From positions 1,550,001 to 1,614,000 of the forward strand of contig NZ_CP042412.1 in assembly GCF_007954505.1 (NCBI RefSeq): 64,000 bases of DNA, in the 5' to 3' direction. Position 1 is the stretch's first letter. Each line of letters starts with the position of its first letter. The stretch is from Microbacterium sp. CBA3102. Lineage in GTDB: Bacteria > Actinomycetota > Actinomycetes > Actinomycetales > Microbacteriaceae. A program made the translations under genes and the position numbers. A model generated the notes under the pieces. That model was not told where the DNA came from. It searched no databases and was given only the letters and a program-made list of their open reading frames with translations. Of the stretch, positions 25,796 through 35,589 are shown piece after piece.

Positions 25796-27160
25796 ATGGA
25801 GAGGATCGGCGCGAGCCGGAGCTTGTGGGGAGCGGTGAAAAGAGAGATCTTCGACGCCAAGACGCGTCTGCTCATGCGGGGTGATCGCCGAGCGTTCGAG
25901 ACGATGGTCGAAAATGAACGACTCAGCGTCCGAGAGTTTGAGGCGCTCTCCACGACCGCGGCGGCGCGGATGGCTCTCCACGCGTACGACTCATCTCCCT
26001 TCTACCTGGACCTGTATTCCGGCGCGGGGTTCTCGCGGGAAGACGTCGCCGAACCGCGAAACTTCGAGAGGCTTCCGATCGTGACGAAGGCCGCGCTCCG
26101 GGAAGCGGGGGACAGCGTGCTCTCGACCGCGATCCCATCGAAGCGCGCGCTGGTGTCGCAGACCGGTGGCAGCACGGGAGCGCCGCTGCGGGTGCGGAAC
26201 GATGCCGCAGCACCGACAGCCCCCATGTGGTGGCGGATCTATCGGTGGTGGGACGTGCATCCGGGCGACGACATGGCTTTCATCTATCGGCGGCTGAGGC
26301 AGGGGCGGGAAGCGCTGAAGTACGCGGTCCAGTGGTGGCCGAGCAGGCACATCCACCTCGATGCCCGGGCGATCACGGATGAAGCGATCGAGGACTTCAC
26401 GAACCGATGGTCCCGTGTTCGACCCCGTCTCCTTGTGGCTTATGTAGAAGGTGCGACCGCGGTTGCCACCCACCTGGCGAAGTCAGGGCGCACTCTGCCG
26501 ACGACAGCGGTGTCCGTCACGGCGGCGATGCTGCAACCCGGACAACGCGCACTCCTCGAATCGGTGTTCTGTGCGCCGGTGTATGACACCTACCGCTCTG
26601 CCGAGATCCCATGGATCGCTGCCGAATGTCCGCAGCATGAGGGACTGCATGTCGCGGGAGACCAGCGCATGGTCGAAATCGTCGACGATGCCGGCCGCCG
26701 CGTCGAGCCAGACGTAGAAGGGTCGGTCGTCGTCACCGACTTCAGTAACGAGGTGTATCCCCTCGTGCGATACGAAATGGGTGATCGCTCCCGGCTTCTG
26801 AACGGCGCGTGCGGCTGCGGGCGGGTGTTCCCTCGCATCGCCCCCGTGCAGGGGCGACTCGCCGACGTGATTCGTACGCCTTCGGGCCGCCGCATCACGG
26901 GCGGTCTCAGCGGGCTCTTCCTCGGGGATCCCGAAGCGATCCGGCAGATGCAGATCGTGCAGGCCTCGGACTACTCGATCGTCATTCGCTATGTCGCTAC
27001 GCGGAAGGGGGAGGCCACGGATGCAGCCGCCCGAGCCGCCCGCGCGCTCACCGCACTTGTCGGGGAGAACGTCGACGTGACGACGATCGAGGTGTCGCGC
27101 ATCGAGAGCCAAGCGGGAAAGGCGCGCCTGGTCGTCTCGGAAGCTCCGGATCCGCACTGA
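25796..27160 (+). CDS. CapK/PaaK-like adenylate-forming enzyme
   Basis: A 454-residue protein of the phenylacetate-CoA ligase/CapK branch of adenylate-forming enzymes. The ATP-loop motif SQTGGSTGAPL, the DTYRSAE motif, YEMGDRSRL with the ribose-binding Asp, and GRLADVIR are present in order. CapK homologues sit in capsule loci of many bacteria; their acyl substrate is not settled. An acidic or amino group added to sugars is a reasonable guess. ATG 25796 is chosen; GTG 25835 is another option. It precedes the chain-length gene by 99 bp on the same strand. Confidence 0.82.
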   Translation: MERIGASRSLWGAVKREIFDAKTRLLMRGDRRAFETMVENERLSVREFEALSTTAAARMALHAYDSSPFYLDLYSGAGFSREDVAEPRNFERLPIVTKAALREAGDSVLSTAIPSKRALVSQTGGSTGAPLRVRNDAAAPTAPMWWRIYRWWDVHPGDDMAFIYRRLRQGREALKYAVQWWPSRHIHLDARAITDEAIEDFTNRWSRVRPRLLVAYVEGATAVATHLAKSGRTLPTTAVSVTAAMLQPGQRALLESVFCAPVYDTYRSAEIPWIAAECPQHEGLHVAGDQRMVEIVDDAGRRVEPDVEGSVVVTDFSNEVYPLVRYEMGDRSRLLNGACGCGRVFPRIAPVQGRLADVIRTPSGRRITGGLSGLFLGDPEAIRQMQIVQASDYSIVIRYVATRKGEATDAAARAARALTALVGENVDVTTIEVSRIESQAGKARLVVSEAPDPH

Positions 27161-27259
27161 CCACGCGACCTCTCACGGCGGGCAGCCAGCAGCAACTTGT
27201 AGGATGACGGGGGTTTGCGTCCGACGACCGTGTCGAACGCGCGGATGGGGGAGCGCACC

Positions 27260-28210
27260 TTGGCGACACACTGGACACTCGAAGACCTGTACCGAGGGGT
27301 CATGCAGTCGTGGCTCGTACTCGTGGGGACGATCGTCGCGTTCGCGCTCGTCGGCCTCGGTATCTTCGCGATCTATCCGCAGAAGTACACCGCGGAGGCG
27401 CAGCACACCGTCGAGCCGATCAGCGTACTCTCGACGGGATCGAGCTTCAACACCGTCAACATGGAGACCGAGAAGGTCGTCGCGACGTCGACCGCGGTGC
27501 TGGAGCGTGCCGTGGAGAATCTCGACGACACGTCGATCGAGGCTCTACGTGCGAACACCGTGGTCGAGGTGCCCCGCAACTCGCAGGTTCTCATGTTCCA
27601 GGTGACGGCCAATACTCCGAAGCTCGCGGCCGAGCGCGCGAACGCGCTGGCGGCCGCGTACGGCGAGCAACGGACCGACAACGCCCGGGCCGTCGTGGAG
27701 AAGACCACAGCTGAGCTCGGGACTTCGATCACACAGCTCCAAACGGTGCTCGACTCCCAGCCCGTCGGGAGTAGCGAGCGTGCGGCCACGCAACTGCAGC
27801 TGCAGGCGCTGCTGGACCAGCAGGCTCGGATCACGGCGACGCCGTTCTACTCCGGAATGCTGGTGACTCCCGCAGATCCTCCGCAGCAGTCCAATCGTCC
27901 GTCTGTACTCGTGTTCGTTGCCGCAGGACTCTTCCTGGGGATCCTCGTCGGTGCGATCGCCGCGCTGATCGTGTCGCGAGTGCGAAACGGCCCCGGATCC
28001 TCCTACAAGCGCAGCCTTCTGGAAGAGGAGACCGACGACGACGCGATCGACGACGACGTGATCGACGACGAGGACATTTTCTATGTCGAGGGCGAGGAGG
28101 TCGAGCTCGATGACGATGATTCACTCATCGAGCCCGACGACTCCCATGCTGCCGTGGCGCAGCCGATGGTAGCGCCGCAACGCGGCCACACCAAGAAGCG
28201 GCGTCGCTAG
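27260..28210 (+). CDS. Wzz-type polysaccharide chain-length/co-polymerase protein
   Basis: A 316-residue protein with two membrane helices (about residues 16-38 and 215-242) enclosing a periplasmic-type region with coiled-coil content. It opens the Wzz domain with a YTAEAQHTV strand. No kinase domain is attached. The C-terminal tail is very acidic (runs of Asp/Glu) and ends in basic KKRRR. TTG 27260 is favoured because GGGGGAG lies six bases upstream; ATG 27245 has no such site. It should set chain length with the Wzy-like protein at 35579. Its stop overlaps the convergent GH16 stop. Confidence 0.82.
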   Translation: MATHWTLEDLYRGVMQSWLVLVGTIVAFALVGLGIFAIYPQKYTAEAQHTVEPISVLSTGSSFNTVNMETEKVVATSTAVLERAVENLDDTSIEALRANTVVEVPRNSQVLMFQVTANTPKLAAERANALAAAYGEQRTDNARAVVEKTTAELGTSITQLQTVLDSQPVGSSERAATQLQLQALLDQQARITATPFYSGMLVTPADPPQQSNRPSVLVFVAAGLFLGILVGAIAALIVSRVRNGPGSSYKRSLLEEETDDDAIDDDVIDDEDIFYVEGEEVELDDDDSLIEPDDSHAAVAQPMVAPQRGHTKKRRR

Positions 28211-29802
28211 CCTTCGTATCTCCATACCCGGACGTAGTCGACCTGGAAATCGAGATTCTGGGTAGCGGCCTTATTGTTCGGATTCGGAAGACCCCAGTAA
28301 GTCGAAGACGGACCGACGTGCAGGTTGAGACGCATGTGGAGCGGTGAACCGAAGTAGTTCGGGTTCCAGAGGTTCGGATGCGTCGATGGGGTCGCTCGCA
28401 GGATTTCCACACCGTCCACGATCACTGCGGCGTACGTCGGCGTGAACTCGAACGCGTAGGTGTGGAAGTCCTTCCACACCGGCGTCGCGGCGCCGTAGTC
28501 TGCGTGATGCCAGATGTAGCGTTGGTTCAGCGACGGGGTCGACGTGTGAGTGTGGACCGTCGTCGTTGCCGTGTCGATGCGCTGGTCGCGTACCGCTGCG
28601 TCGTCATACCCCCAGGCCTCCATGATGTCGATCTCACCGGACTGGTTGTTGCGGAGCCAGAACGCGGCGAGTGACCCGAACGTGTTCGGGCCGCTGGGCG
28701 TCTTGGCTCGGATCTCCCATCGGCCGTACTGCTGCGACATACTCACATCGTCGGAGCTGAGTCGTCGTTGGTCGAGATAGCCGGTCTTGTGCCAGAGTTC
28801 CCGCGGGCCCGTCTGGGTGGACGGACGGATCGCTGGAGTGTCGAGCCAGTCGGCGCGAATGTGCAGAACGCCGGCGTCATCGACCGAAACCTGCTTGCGG
28901 TCGACCACGGCCGCGTCGAAGAGAAGACCGAGATCGTCCTGGCCGCGTACGTTCCACTTGGCGGGATCGACGGAGGGTCTTCCTGAGTCGTCCCTGTAGG
29001 TGAACTCGTCGCTCCATGACGGCGTGCCCCAGCCGGGGACGCTCGTGTCACCCACGGGAGGAACCGTCGGAGCCGTGGGAGGAACCGTCGGCTTCGTGGG
29101 AGGCGTCACAGGCGGAGCCGGGGTCGGATTCGCCGGAGGCGTTACGGGTGGAGCAGGCTTCTGCGTGCGGTCCTCGCGGACGAGATGCGCGTCGAAACTG
29201 AGATTGCGAGTCTGACGCCAGTTCGACAGCACTTGCACAGCCATCGTGTTCTCCCCCGCCGTGAGGATGCCCGCAGGAACCGAGAACGAGACGGTGTTCT
29301 TTCTCGCAGCCGTGGAAGTCGGCGCCGCGGTCGCGTAGCTCCCGGCCGTGATCTTTCCCGAGGGCGCGTTCTTGCGGCCGATTTCCACGCCGTTGATCCA
29401 GATCACGATCCCGTCATCTGCCCAGGTGTTCACCCACGACCATTCAGGGAGGTCAGAAGTGAGCGTGAAGCTCTTCGTGAAGTAGGTGGCGAGAGGCTGG
29501 CGACCTGCAACGCGGGGAAGCAGCGTGTTCACCGCCCCGGTGCTCGAGCCGATGCCGAACGGTGCCGTCCCCGTCGCCCAGGACTTCGTGGAAGTCTGCC
29601 AGCCCGCGGCGGGAGCCTCTGCTCCCCGGTAGTAGGACCAGTCGGTCGACCCACGGGGGATCACCGACGTGATGGTGCTCGAGGACTCAGCCGCGACGGC
29701 CGGTCTCCCGACCACGAGCGAGGCGCCCACCACTGCCAGGGCAGCGAGGGAAGCGAACAGGAATCGAAAGGATGAGTGTCGTATGTGATGTGTCAGCTTC
29801 AT
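28207..29802 (-). CDS. secreted GH16 hydrolase with jelly-roll module
   Basis: A 531-residue secreted enzyme. A signal peptide spans about 1-33. Residues 45-200 form a jelly-roll module resembling those at the end of the giant protein at 37641 (FxKSFTL, then DGIVIWINGVEIGR, then SFSVPAGILTAGENTMAV). A Pro/Thr/Val repeat linker (210-250) leads to a GH16 domain with the catalytic GEIDIMEA near residue 390. The shared module suggests that both proteins bind the same glycan. It ends convergent with the Wzz-like gene, the two stop codons overlapping. Confidence 0.88.
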   Translation of the reverse strand: MKLTHHIRHSSFRFLFASLAALAVVGASLVVGRPAVAAESSSTITSVIPRGSTDWSYYRGAEAPAAGWQTSTKSWATGTAPFGIGSSTGAVNTLLPRVAGRQPLATYFTKSFTLTSDLPEWSWVNTWADDGIVIWINGVEIGRKNAPSGKITAGSYATAAPTSTAARKNTVSFSVPAGILTAGENTMAVQVLSNWRQTRNLSFDAHLVREDRTQKPAPPVTPPANPTPAPPVTPPTKPTVPPTAPTVPPVGDTSVPGWGTPSWSDEFTYRDDSGRPSVDPAKWNVRGQDDLGLLFDAAVVDRKQVSVDDAGVLHIRADWLDTPAIRPSTQTGPRELWHKTGYLDQRRLSSDDVSMSQQYGRWEIRAKTPSGPNTFGSLAAFWLRNNQSGEIDIMEAWGYDDAAVRDQRIDTATTTVHTHTSTPSLNQRYIWHHADYGAATPVWKDFHTYAFEFTPTYAAVIVDGVEILRATPSTHPNLWNPNYFGSPLHMRLNLHVGPSSTYWGLPNPNNKAATQNLDFQVDYVRVWRYEG

Positions 29803-29917
29803 ATCGAGGGGGTGCGAAGTCGAGTTGCACGGGCAACGCGGTTCGCCGGAGCCTTATCCGGGTTGTGGATGCGGGACGAGCTTTCCCCCTCGATGCATCC
29901 TGTTGACGTGTTTCGGC

Positions 29918-30817
29918 CTAGTGTACGGGTTCCTTTCCCCAAAGGTCCCTGACAATTTCGGTCGTGCTCGTGATCGACGCCCGCGACGATGCCCCGAAAA
30001 CGATCGCCTCGACGTTCGCGTGATCATGGATCCACTCGAGGGCGCGGCGCGGCGGGATCGCTCCCGAAGCGAACACCGACATGGCGACCGGGCGGAAGGG
30101 CCGCTCGCGCAGGGCAGCCTCGTACGCCTCGATGCCCCCGGACATGCGGAACCCGATCTCGTTGATGTTCGCGCACACGATCGGGTTCTCGATACCGACA
30201 CGATCGAGTGTGTCGAGCAGCATCGGCAGATTCATGGTGATGTAGGCCGGCTCGGCGCCGTAACGTTCGCGGACGTGCCGGTCGAAGATGACGAAGGCCT
30301 CGTCGAACCCGAGTCCGAGCATGAGGTCGACGACGACGTTCTGGAGGAAGATCACAGGGGTGTTGAGCCCCTGGAACATCTTCATCTCGGCATCCACGAG
30401 CAGAGTGATGATGCCTTCGATGTCTTTCTTGACGAAAGACTTGCCTCCTCGCAGAGCCGCGTTCAGTAGTCCTTCTTCGGGGAGGAACTGCTTCAGCGCG
30501 CCCAACATCCCGTGATCGGTGACGGCGTTGGCGTACTTGTGCGCGTAAGGCATGCACGGGTAGAACCGATAGTCGGCGTAGCGCTCGGGATTCGCGCGCA
30601 CGTGGTCGCAGACCTCTGCGATGCGCTCGTGCGTGGTGCACATGAGCGTCCGGATGCCGTTATCGTACGCGATGTCGATGACATCGATGATCGCCTGGGT
30701 GTCCTGGAATCGGATCGCCTGCGCGCGCGCCTTTTCTTCGGACATGTGATTGATGCCGAAGAACTGGTTGTCGCCGAGCAGGAGACGATCCATGCCCGTG
30801 GTCGTGATCTCGCTCAT
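29918..30817 (-). CDS. conserved hypothetical protein, probably TIM-barrel-like
   Basis: A 299-residue soluble protein with no signal peptide. It starts near LLLGDNQFFGINH and has alternating strand-helix segments such as AYDNGIRTLMCTT and NPIVCANINEIGF, compatible with a TIM barrel. I cannot name the family. Its start overlaps the stop of the oxidoreductase gene (ATGA, 30814-30817), and GGAAGAG precedes it, so the two are made together and may act on one sugar precursor. Confidence 0.7.
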   Translation of the reverse strand: MSEITTTGMDRLLLGDNQFFGINHMSEEKARAQAIRFQDTQAIIDVIDIAYDNGIRTLMCTTHERIAEVCDHVRANPERYADYRFYPCMPYAHKYANAVTDHGMLGALKQFLPEEGLLNAALRGGKSFVKKDIEGIITLLVDAEMKMFQGLNTPVIFLQNVVVDLMLGLGFDEAFVIFDRHVRERYGAEPAYITMNLPMLLDTLDRVGIENPIVCANINEIGFRMSGGIEAYEAALRERPFRPVAMSVFASGAIPPRRALEWIHDHANVEAIVFGASSRASITSTTEIVRDLWGKEPVH

Positions 30818-31941
30818 GCTCTCTTCCCCCGTCCGAACAACCCGCGTTTCTGCGCAGGTGCTGTGGTGATCGCGATCGGTGCCGCCCCGGTCGCGGTTCC
30901 TGTCGCGGCATCCTGCAGGATCCACTCGATCACTCGATCGGTCTCGGAGGCACTGGCGAAGCTGTTCTGTCGGGCTTCCTTTTCTCCTGCAGCGACCGCC
31001 GCGACGAAGGCCTCGAGCTGAGCGCTGTACTCCTCACCGCGGAGATAGAAAGAGACCTGCTCGGTCAGGTCGGTCGTGTACAGGATGTTCCACCCGGCCC
31101 GATAGCCCTCCGGGATAGCCGCACCGTCGCGCAGGTACACGCGGATCTCTTGCCGGTCGGCGACGATGCGTCCCTGCGAGCCGGTGACCGTCATAGACGT
31201 GGACATCTTCCGATACGACTCATCGGACCAGTTGACCGAGAGCTGCACGCTGAGTCCGTCCGCGTAGTCGAGCGTTGAGTAGACCTCATCATCGGTGTCT
31301 GCAGAGAAGATGCTGTTCAGCACGGAGCCGCGCACTCCTTGCGGCGTCCCCAGGTACCAGTGCACGAGATCGAGAGGATGGGCGGCGTAGTCGTACAGAC
31401 ACCCGCCGCCTGTCGTGCGCTTGCTCCGCCAGGTCGAGCCCTTGGGCTTGAGCACCACGGGGCCGTACGCCTCCGCGAGCACATGAGTGACGTTGCCGAT
31501 CGCATTCAGATCGAGAAGGCGCTTGACCTCCTGGAACGTCGCGATGAAGCGGTTGTGATAGCCGACCTGAGCGACGAGCCCCTTCGTGGCGGCGAGAGCG
31601 GTGAGTTCCGCCGACTCGACAGCGGTGAGGGTCAGCGGCTTCTCGCAGAAGACATGCACACCCTGCTCGAGGGCGCTGCGGACCAGGGCCGCGTGTGAAC
31701 CGGTCGGTGTCGCGATCAAGATCGCTTCCGGCTTCGCCTCGTCGAGCATCTTGTCGAGCGACGAGTACGTTGCCGCTCCCGTGTATTTGTTCAAGATGTC
31801 GAGGAGGTAGTCCGTTGCGTCAACGACCCCCACGAGCTCGACGTTCTTCAGTGCGCGAACGATCGCGAGATGAGACAAGCCCATCTTGCCGACTCCCACG
31901 ACTCCGACGCGAATGCGTCGTGTGACAGCTTCTTCTGGCAC
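30814..31941 (-). CDS. Gfo/Idh/MocA-family oxidoreductase
   Basis: A 375-residue NAD(P)-dependent oxidoreductase. The N-terminal Rossmann motif VGVVGVGKMG, the family signature EKPL near residue 100 and the GGGCLYDYAAHPLDLVHW segment are all present. Such enzymes oxidise or reduce sugars and inositols, often nucleotide sugars in surface-glycan loci. The C-terminal 45 residues are Ala/Thr-rich and end in a basic stretch. It is translationally coupled to the unknown gene downstream. Confidence 0.88.
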   Translation of the reverse strand: MPEEAVTRRIRVGVVGVGKMGLSHLAIVRALKNVELVGVVDATDYLLDILNKYTGAATYSSLDKMLDEAKPEAILIATPTGSHAALVRSALEQGVHVFCEKPLTLTAVESAELTALAATKGLVAQVGYHNRFIATFQEVKRLLDLNAIGNVTHVLAEAYGPVVLKPKGSTWRSKRTTGGGCLYDYAAHPLDLVHWYLGTPQGVRGSVLNSIFSADTDDEVYSTLDYADGLSVQLSVNWSDESYRKMSTSMTVTGSQGRIVADRQEIRVYLRDGAAIPEGYRAGWNILYTTDLTEQVSFYLRGEEYSAQLEAFVAAVAAGEKEARQNSFASASETDRVIEWILQDAATGTATGAAPIAITTAPAQKRGLFGRGKRA

Positions 31942-32130
31942 GACAAAATCCCCTTCCCCAGATTTTCCCCTCGAATGGAGCCCCTTCCCACGGGCGCTCC
32001 ATTCGATATACTAACCCGAAGGCCGCGCTGATGTCAGTGGGGACTTCTCGGCGGGATGGGGCCTGCCGAACATCTGGGGATTCCGATCACGTCCGACGTG
32101 GGTCGGATGCGTCACATAAGGGGAGTGCGC

Positions 32131-33042
32131 ATGCTGCGTGAAGTTTCTGTCGTCGTGCCGACACACAATAGACCCGAGCTGATGAAGCTCGCCGTCGAGA
32201 GCGTGCTGGCGCAGAAGACCTCGGTAGGCGGGGAAGTCATCATCGTCTTCGACGCCTGCCCCATCGAGGTTCCGGAACTCGAGATCCCGGAAGGCTGGAT
32301 CGTCCGGGGAATCGCCAACTCACGCAGCCGAGGCCTGGCTGGTGCTCGAAACTCCGGCATCGACGCGGCCGAGGGTCGCCTCGTGGCTTTCCTCGATGAT
32401 GACGACGAGTGGTTGTCGGGAAAGCTCGACGCCCAACTCCGCCGCTTCGAGGAGAAACCGGAGGCGATCGTCGTCGGGACGGCCATGATCATCGACGACG
32501 GGGAGAGCACTCACGTGCGTCTCGTTCCCGATGAAGAGCTCTCGCATGAGGCTTTCCTGCGCAATCGCAACCCGGGTCTGCATTCCTCGAGTCTGATGTT
32601 CCGCCGAGAACTGCTCTTGGGTGAGCTCGGTCTCATCGACGAGGACCTCCCGCGCAGCTACGGGGAAGACTACGACATCCTCCTGCGCGCGTCCTCGCTC
32701 GGCCTCGTGAGCGTGGTCAACGAACCGCTCGTGCGCGTTCTGTGGAAGGGGCAGTCGTACTACTTCGGGCAGTGGGCCTCATACGCGGAGGCGTTGCAAT
32801 ACCTGTTGCGCAAGCATCCGGACTTCGCCTCGATCCCCGCCGCGCTCGGCCGGATAGAGGCGCAGGTCGCGTTTGCGCTCGCTGCGAGCGGAGATGCACG
32901 CGGTGCCAGGGCGTGGGCGCGCAAGGCGCTCCGCCACAACCCCAAGCAGGTGAAGGCGGTGCTCGCGGTCGCGATCTCCTGGAAGCTCGTCACACCTCAA
33001 ACGATCACGAAGATCGTCCAAAAGCTCGGACGAGGGATCTGA
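32131..33042 (+). CDS. family 2 glycosyltransferase
   Basis: A 303-residue GT-A glycosyltransferase. VVVPTHNRPELM opens the nucleotide-sugar fold, and the metal-binding Asp cluster FLDDDDEW lies near residue 90. The C-terminal region (about 215-290) is helical. ATG 32131 follows AGGGGAG. It heads a three-gene plus-strand block and probably adds one sugar to the repeat unit. Confidence 0.88.
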   Translation: MLREVSVVVPTHNRPELMKLAVESVLAQKTSVGGEVIIVFDACPIEVPELEIPEGWIVRGIANSRSRGLAGARNSGIDAAEGRLVAFLDDDDEWLSGKLDAQLRRFEEKPEAIVVGTAMIIDDGESTHVRLVPDEELSHEAFLRNRNPGLHSSSLMFRRELLLGELGLIDEDLPRSYGEDYDILLRASSLGLVSVVNEPLVRVLWKGQSYYFGQWASYAEALQYLLRKHPDFASIPAALGRIEAQVAFALAASGDARGARAWARKALRHNPKQVKAVLAVAISWKLVTPQTITKIVQKLGRGI

Positions 33043-33046
33043 TCGC

Positions 33047-33496
33047 ATGAAGGTCCTCATCGCCTGTTCGTCGGGTGGGCATCTCACTCAGGCTCTCGCG
33101 CTGCGCGAGTGGTGGGGAGAGCACGAGAGGTCGTGGGCGACGTTCCCCGTCGAGGACGCGCGCTCACGGCTCGCCGAGGAGAAGGTGTACGAGATCCACT
33201 ACCCGACGGTCCGCAATCTGCCGAACCTGTTGAAGAACTTCGCGCTGGCGCGTCGGGTCCTGGCGGCAGAACGCCCCGACATCGTCTTCTCCACAGGCGC
33301 CGCGATCGCGCTTCCGTTCTTCACGCAGGCTCGGCTCTTCGGCGCCAGGACGGTGTATCTCGAACCCGTGGACCGAATCACGTCGCCGGGATTGAGCGGT
33401 CGGCTCGTATACCCGTTCGCCGATGAGTTCCTCGTGCAGTGGGAGCAGATGCGCCAGTTCTACCCTGGCTCACGAAACGTGGGGGTCGTGCTGTGA
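33047..33496 (+). CDS. Alg14/PssD-like glycosyltransferase subunit
   Basis: A 149-residue protein matching the membrane-recruiting subunit of a bipartite glycosyltransferase: CSSGGHLTQ near the N-terminus and FSTGAAIALPF near residue 85. It begins four bases after the GT2 gene. Alone it lacks the donor-binding half, which the overlapping next gene supplies. Confidence 0.88.
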   Translation: MKVLIACSSGGHLTQALALREWWGEHERSWATFPVEDARSRLAEEKVYEIHYPTVRNLPNLLKNFALARRVLAAERPDIVFSTGAAIALPFFTQARLFGARTVYLEPVDRITSPGLSGRLVYPFADEFLVQWEQMRQFYPGSRNVGVVL

Positions 33497-34059
33497 GCGC
33501 CGCGCTGATCGTCGTCTCCGCAGGCACCTACCATCTGCCGTTCGACCGTTTGTCTGCCTGGGTGGAGGAGTGGCTTCGAAAGAACCCAGATGCGCGCGTC
33601 GTCATGCAGCACGGGCCGTCAGTGCCCGTCGCGGGTGCGGAGAATGTCGAGATCCTTCCGTACTCGGAGCTGTTGGACCTATGCCGCCACGCGGACGCCG
33701 TCGTGCTCCAAGGGGGTGCAGGCGGCGTGATGGACATGCGGGCACTCGGTATCGTTCCGATCGTCGTGCCCCGCGTGCCCGGAGGAGGCGAGGTGGTCGA
33801 TGACCATCAGCTTGTCTTCAGCGCTGAGATGGCTGACCTCGGCATCATCCGTCGGGCGCTCACGGCGTCCGAGCTCGCGACCCTCCTCGACCAGTCTCTG
33901 TCTGGCGAGATCCCTGCGTCAGGGACCATCGCGACCCCCGGCGCCGATGCGGTGCGCACGTTGCTCGAGCGCCCGATCCGACGAGCGCCCTGGTACGCGT
34001 TCATCCCGCGATCCTTGCGCAGCGGTGCCGCCATCCTCTCGGCGAAGCTTCGCGGCTGA
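33493..34059 (+). CDS. Alg13/PssE-like glycosyltransferase subunit
   Basis: A 188-residue protein carrying the donor-binding C-terminal half of a GT28-like transferase: QGGAGGVMDMRALGIVPIVVPR near residue 75 is the UDP-sugar site. GTG 33493 overlaps the stop of the Alg14-like gene, in keeping with a fixed heterodimer. The pair adds a sugar to a lipid-linked intermediate in exopolysaccharide synthesis. Confidence 0.86.
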   Translation: MSAALIVVSAGTYHLPFDRLSAWVEEWLRKNPDARVVMQHGPSVPVAGAENVEILPYSELLDLCRHADAVVLQGGAGGVMDMRALGIVPIVVPRVPGGGEVVDDHQLVFSAEMADLGIIRRALTASELATLLDQSLSGEIPASGTIATPGADAVRTLLERPIRRAPWYAFIPRSLRSGAAILSAKLRG

Positions 34060-34077
34060 TCGAGTCCGTCTCGCGCA

Positions 34078-35589
34078 TCACGCCCAGCGGCCGACGAATG
34101 GTATTCGGCGCCAGAGCGACTCGATGTGCAGGAGGCGTCGAAGAAGCCAGAGAACCACGCCATAGATCAGGCAGAGCACGACGCCGGCAAGTAGCAGGAT
34201 GAGAAGACTCGAGCCGCCCCACCAGGTGAAGAGCAGACCGCCGCCGCCGAAGATGACGACGGGCGGGATCATGGCTCCGACGAGCTTCCTCGGCTGAAGG
34301 TCGACATGCATTCCACGGTGCACCTGTACGGCGGCGATCATGTTGTCCGCGACGACCACCAACACCCACGTCACTGCCGCACCCCAGATGCCCATCAGGG
34401 GAACGAGCGCCAGGTTTCCTGTGATGCTCAATGCCAGGGCGATGCTCTTGTTGTACATCTGCCATGTGCTCTTCCCGCCTTGGAGCAGGATGCTCTGCAG
34501 CATCCCGCACGCAGTCTGGAACATCATCGCGAGTGATAGCAGGATCATCGGTCCCCAGCCCGAGCGGAACTCGTCACCGAAGATGTCGAGCACGGCGGGT
34601 CCCATGGCGATGAGGAGCATGTAGAACGGCCAGTTCATCAGGATCATCGCGCGCACGACCGAGGTGTGCAGTCGCGTCGACTCACTGTAGTTCTCGCGAG
34701 CGAGCAGCGCCGAGATCGTGGGAGACACGGCAACACGCATTGCCTTGTCCACGACGCCGCCCGCTCGCACCGCCCGAGTGATGACGGCGTAGACGCCGGC
34801 TGCGGCCGGAGAAGCCACCGCCGCGATGATCAGCACATCCGACCACTCCAGGGCCGTCTCGAGCCCCGAACTCACCGAGCGCGGCGCGTTGAAGCGCCAG
34901 AAGGACGCGAGTGACGGCCGCCCCGTCGGCGGACTCTCCGCTCGCCGGCGGAAATCACGGATCAACGGCGTCGCCACGACGATCACGGTGATGACGAGCC
35001 AGACCGGCAAGGGCCACAGCCACGCCTCGAACGCGCCCCATGCCGCCACTCCGGCGAGGGAGACGGCGAGAAGCACTGTGAGCAGGCGGCTCGCCGGGAG
35101 GAGGACACTCTGCAGCAGGGTGAAGGCGGTGACGCCGCGGAGCATACGTGCGGCGATCTGAAGGACACCGATGAGTGCACCCATGACGATGTACGGAACC
35201 ATCGCACGAAGGAGATCGGCGAGCGTATCGGCCTCCGTCGGCGCAGCAAGCCAGGCGCCGAGCGCGTCGGCGAAGAACCACACCGCCAGGGAGACGAGGC
35301 CGGAAACGATCGCGACGGGAACGGCGGCGAAGAGGACGATCCGCCATTCGGCGCCGACACGGTCGAAGGCTCGCTGCTCCGAGATGAACCGGACGATGCC
35401 GCTGTTCGTGCCGAGCCTCAGAACCTGGGTGAGGATCGTGAAGATACCCATCGCCTGGAAGAACAGGCCGGTACCGCTGGCGCCGAGCGTGTTTCCTACG
35501 ATTGCCGTGAGGAGAAGCGCGGCGAGCGCCGCGAAGGCGGAACCGAAGAGACTGATCACTCCGCTCCGCGCGAGACCCTCACTCCTCAT
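34078..35589 (-). CDS. polysaccharide flippase (Wzx/MATE-like)
   Basis: A 503-residue membrane protein with 12-14 hydrophobic segments. The N-terminal LFGSAFAALAALLLTAIVGNTLGASGTG pattern is typical of the MOP exporter superfamily that flips lipid-linked repeat units. Its start lies inside the end of the polymerase gene (11 bases overlap). It closes the minus-strand operon and converges with the Alg13-like gene. Confidence 0.88.
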   Translation of the reverse strand: MRSEGLARSGVISLFGSAFAALAALLLTAIVGNTLGASGTGLFFQAMGIFTILTQVLRLGTNSGIVRFISEQRAFDRVGAEWRIVLFAAVPVAIVSGLVSLAVWFFADALGAWLAAPTEADTLADLLRAMVPYIVMGALIGVLQIAARMLRGVTAFTLLQSVLLPASRLLTVLLAVSLAGVAAWGAFEAWLWPLPVWLVITVIVVATPLIRDFRRRAESPPTGRPSLASFWRFNAPRSVSSGLETALEWSDVLIIAAVASPAAAGVYAVITRAVRAGGVVDKAMRVAVSPTISALLARENYSESTRLHTSVVRAMILMNWPFYMLLIAMGPAVLDIFGDEFRSGWGPMILLSLAMMFQTACGMLQSILLQGGKSTWQMYNKSIALALSITGNLALVPLMGIWGAAVTWVLVVVADNMIAAVQVHRGMHVDLQPRKLVGAMIPPVVIFGGGGLLFTWWGGSSLLILLLAGVVLCLIYGVVLWLLRRLLHIESLWRRIPFVGRWA

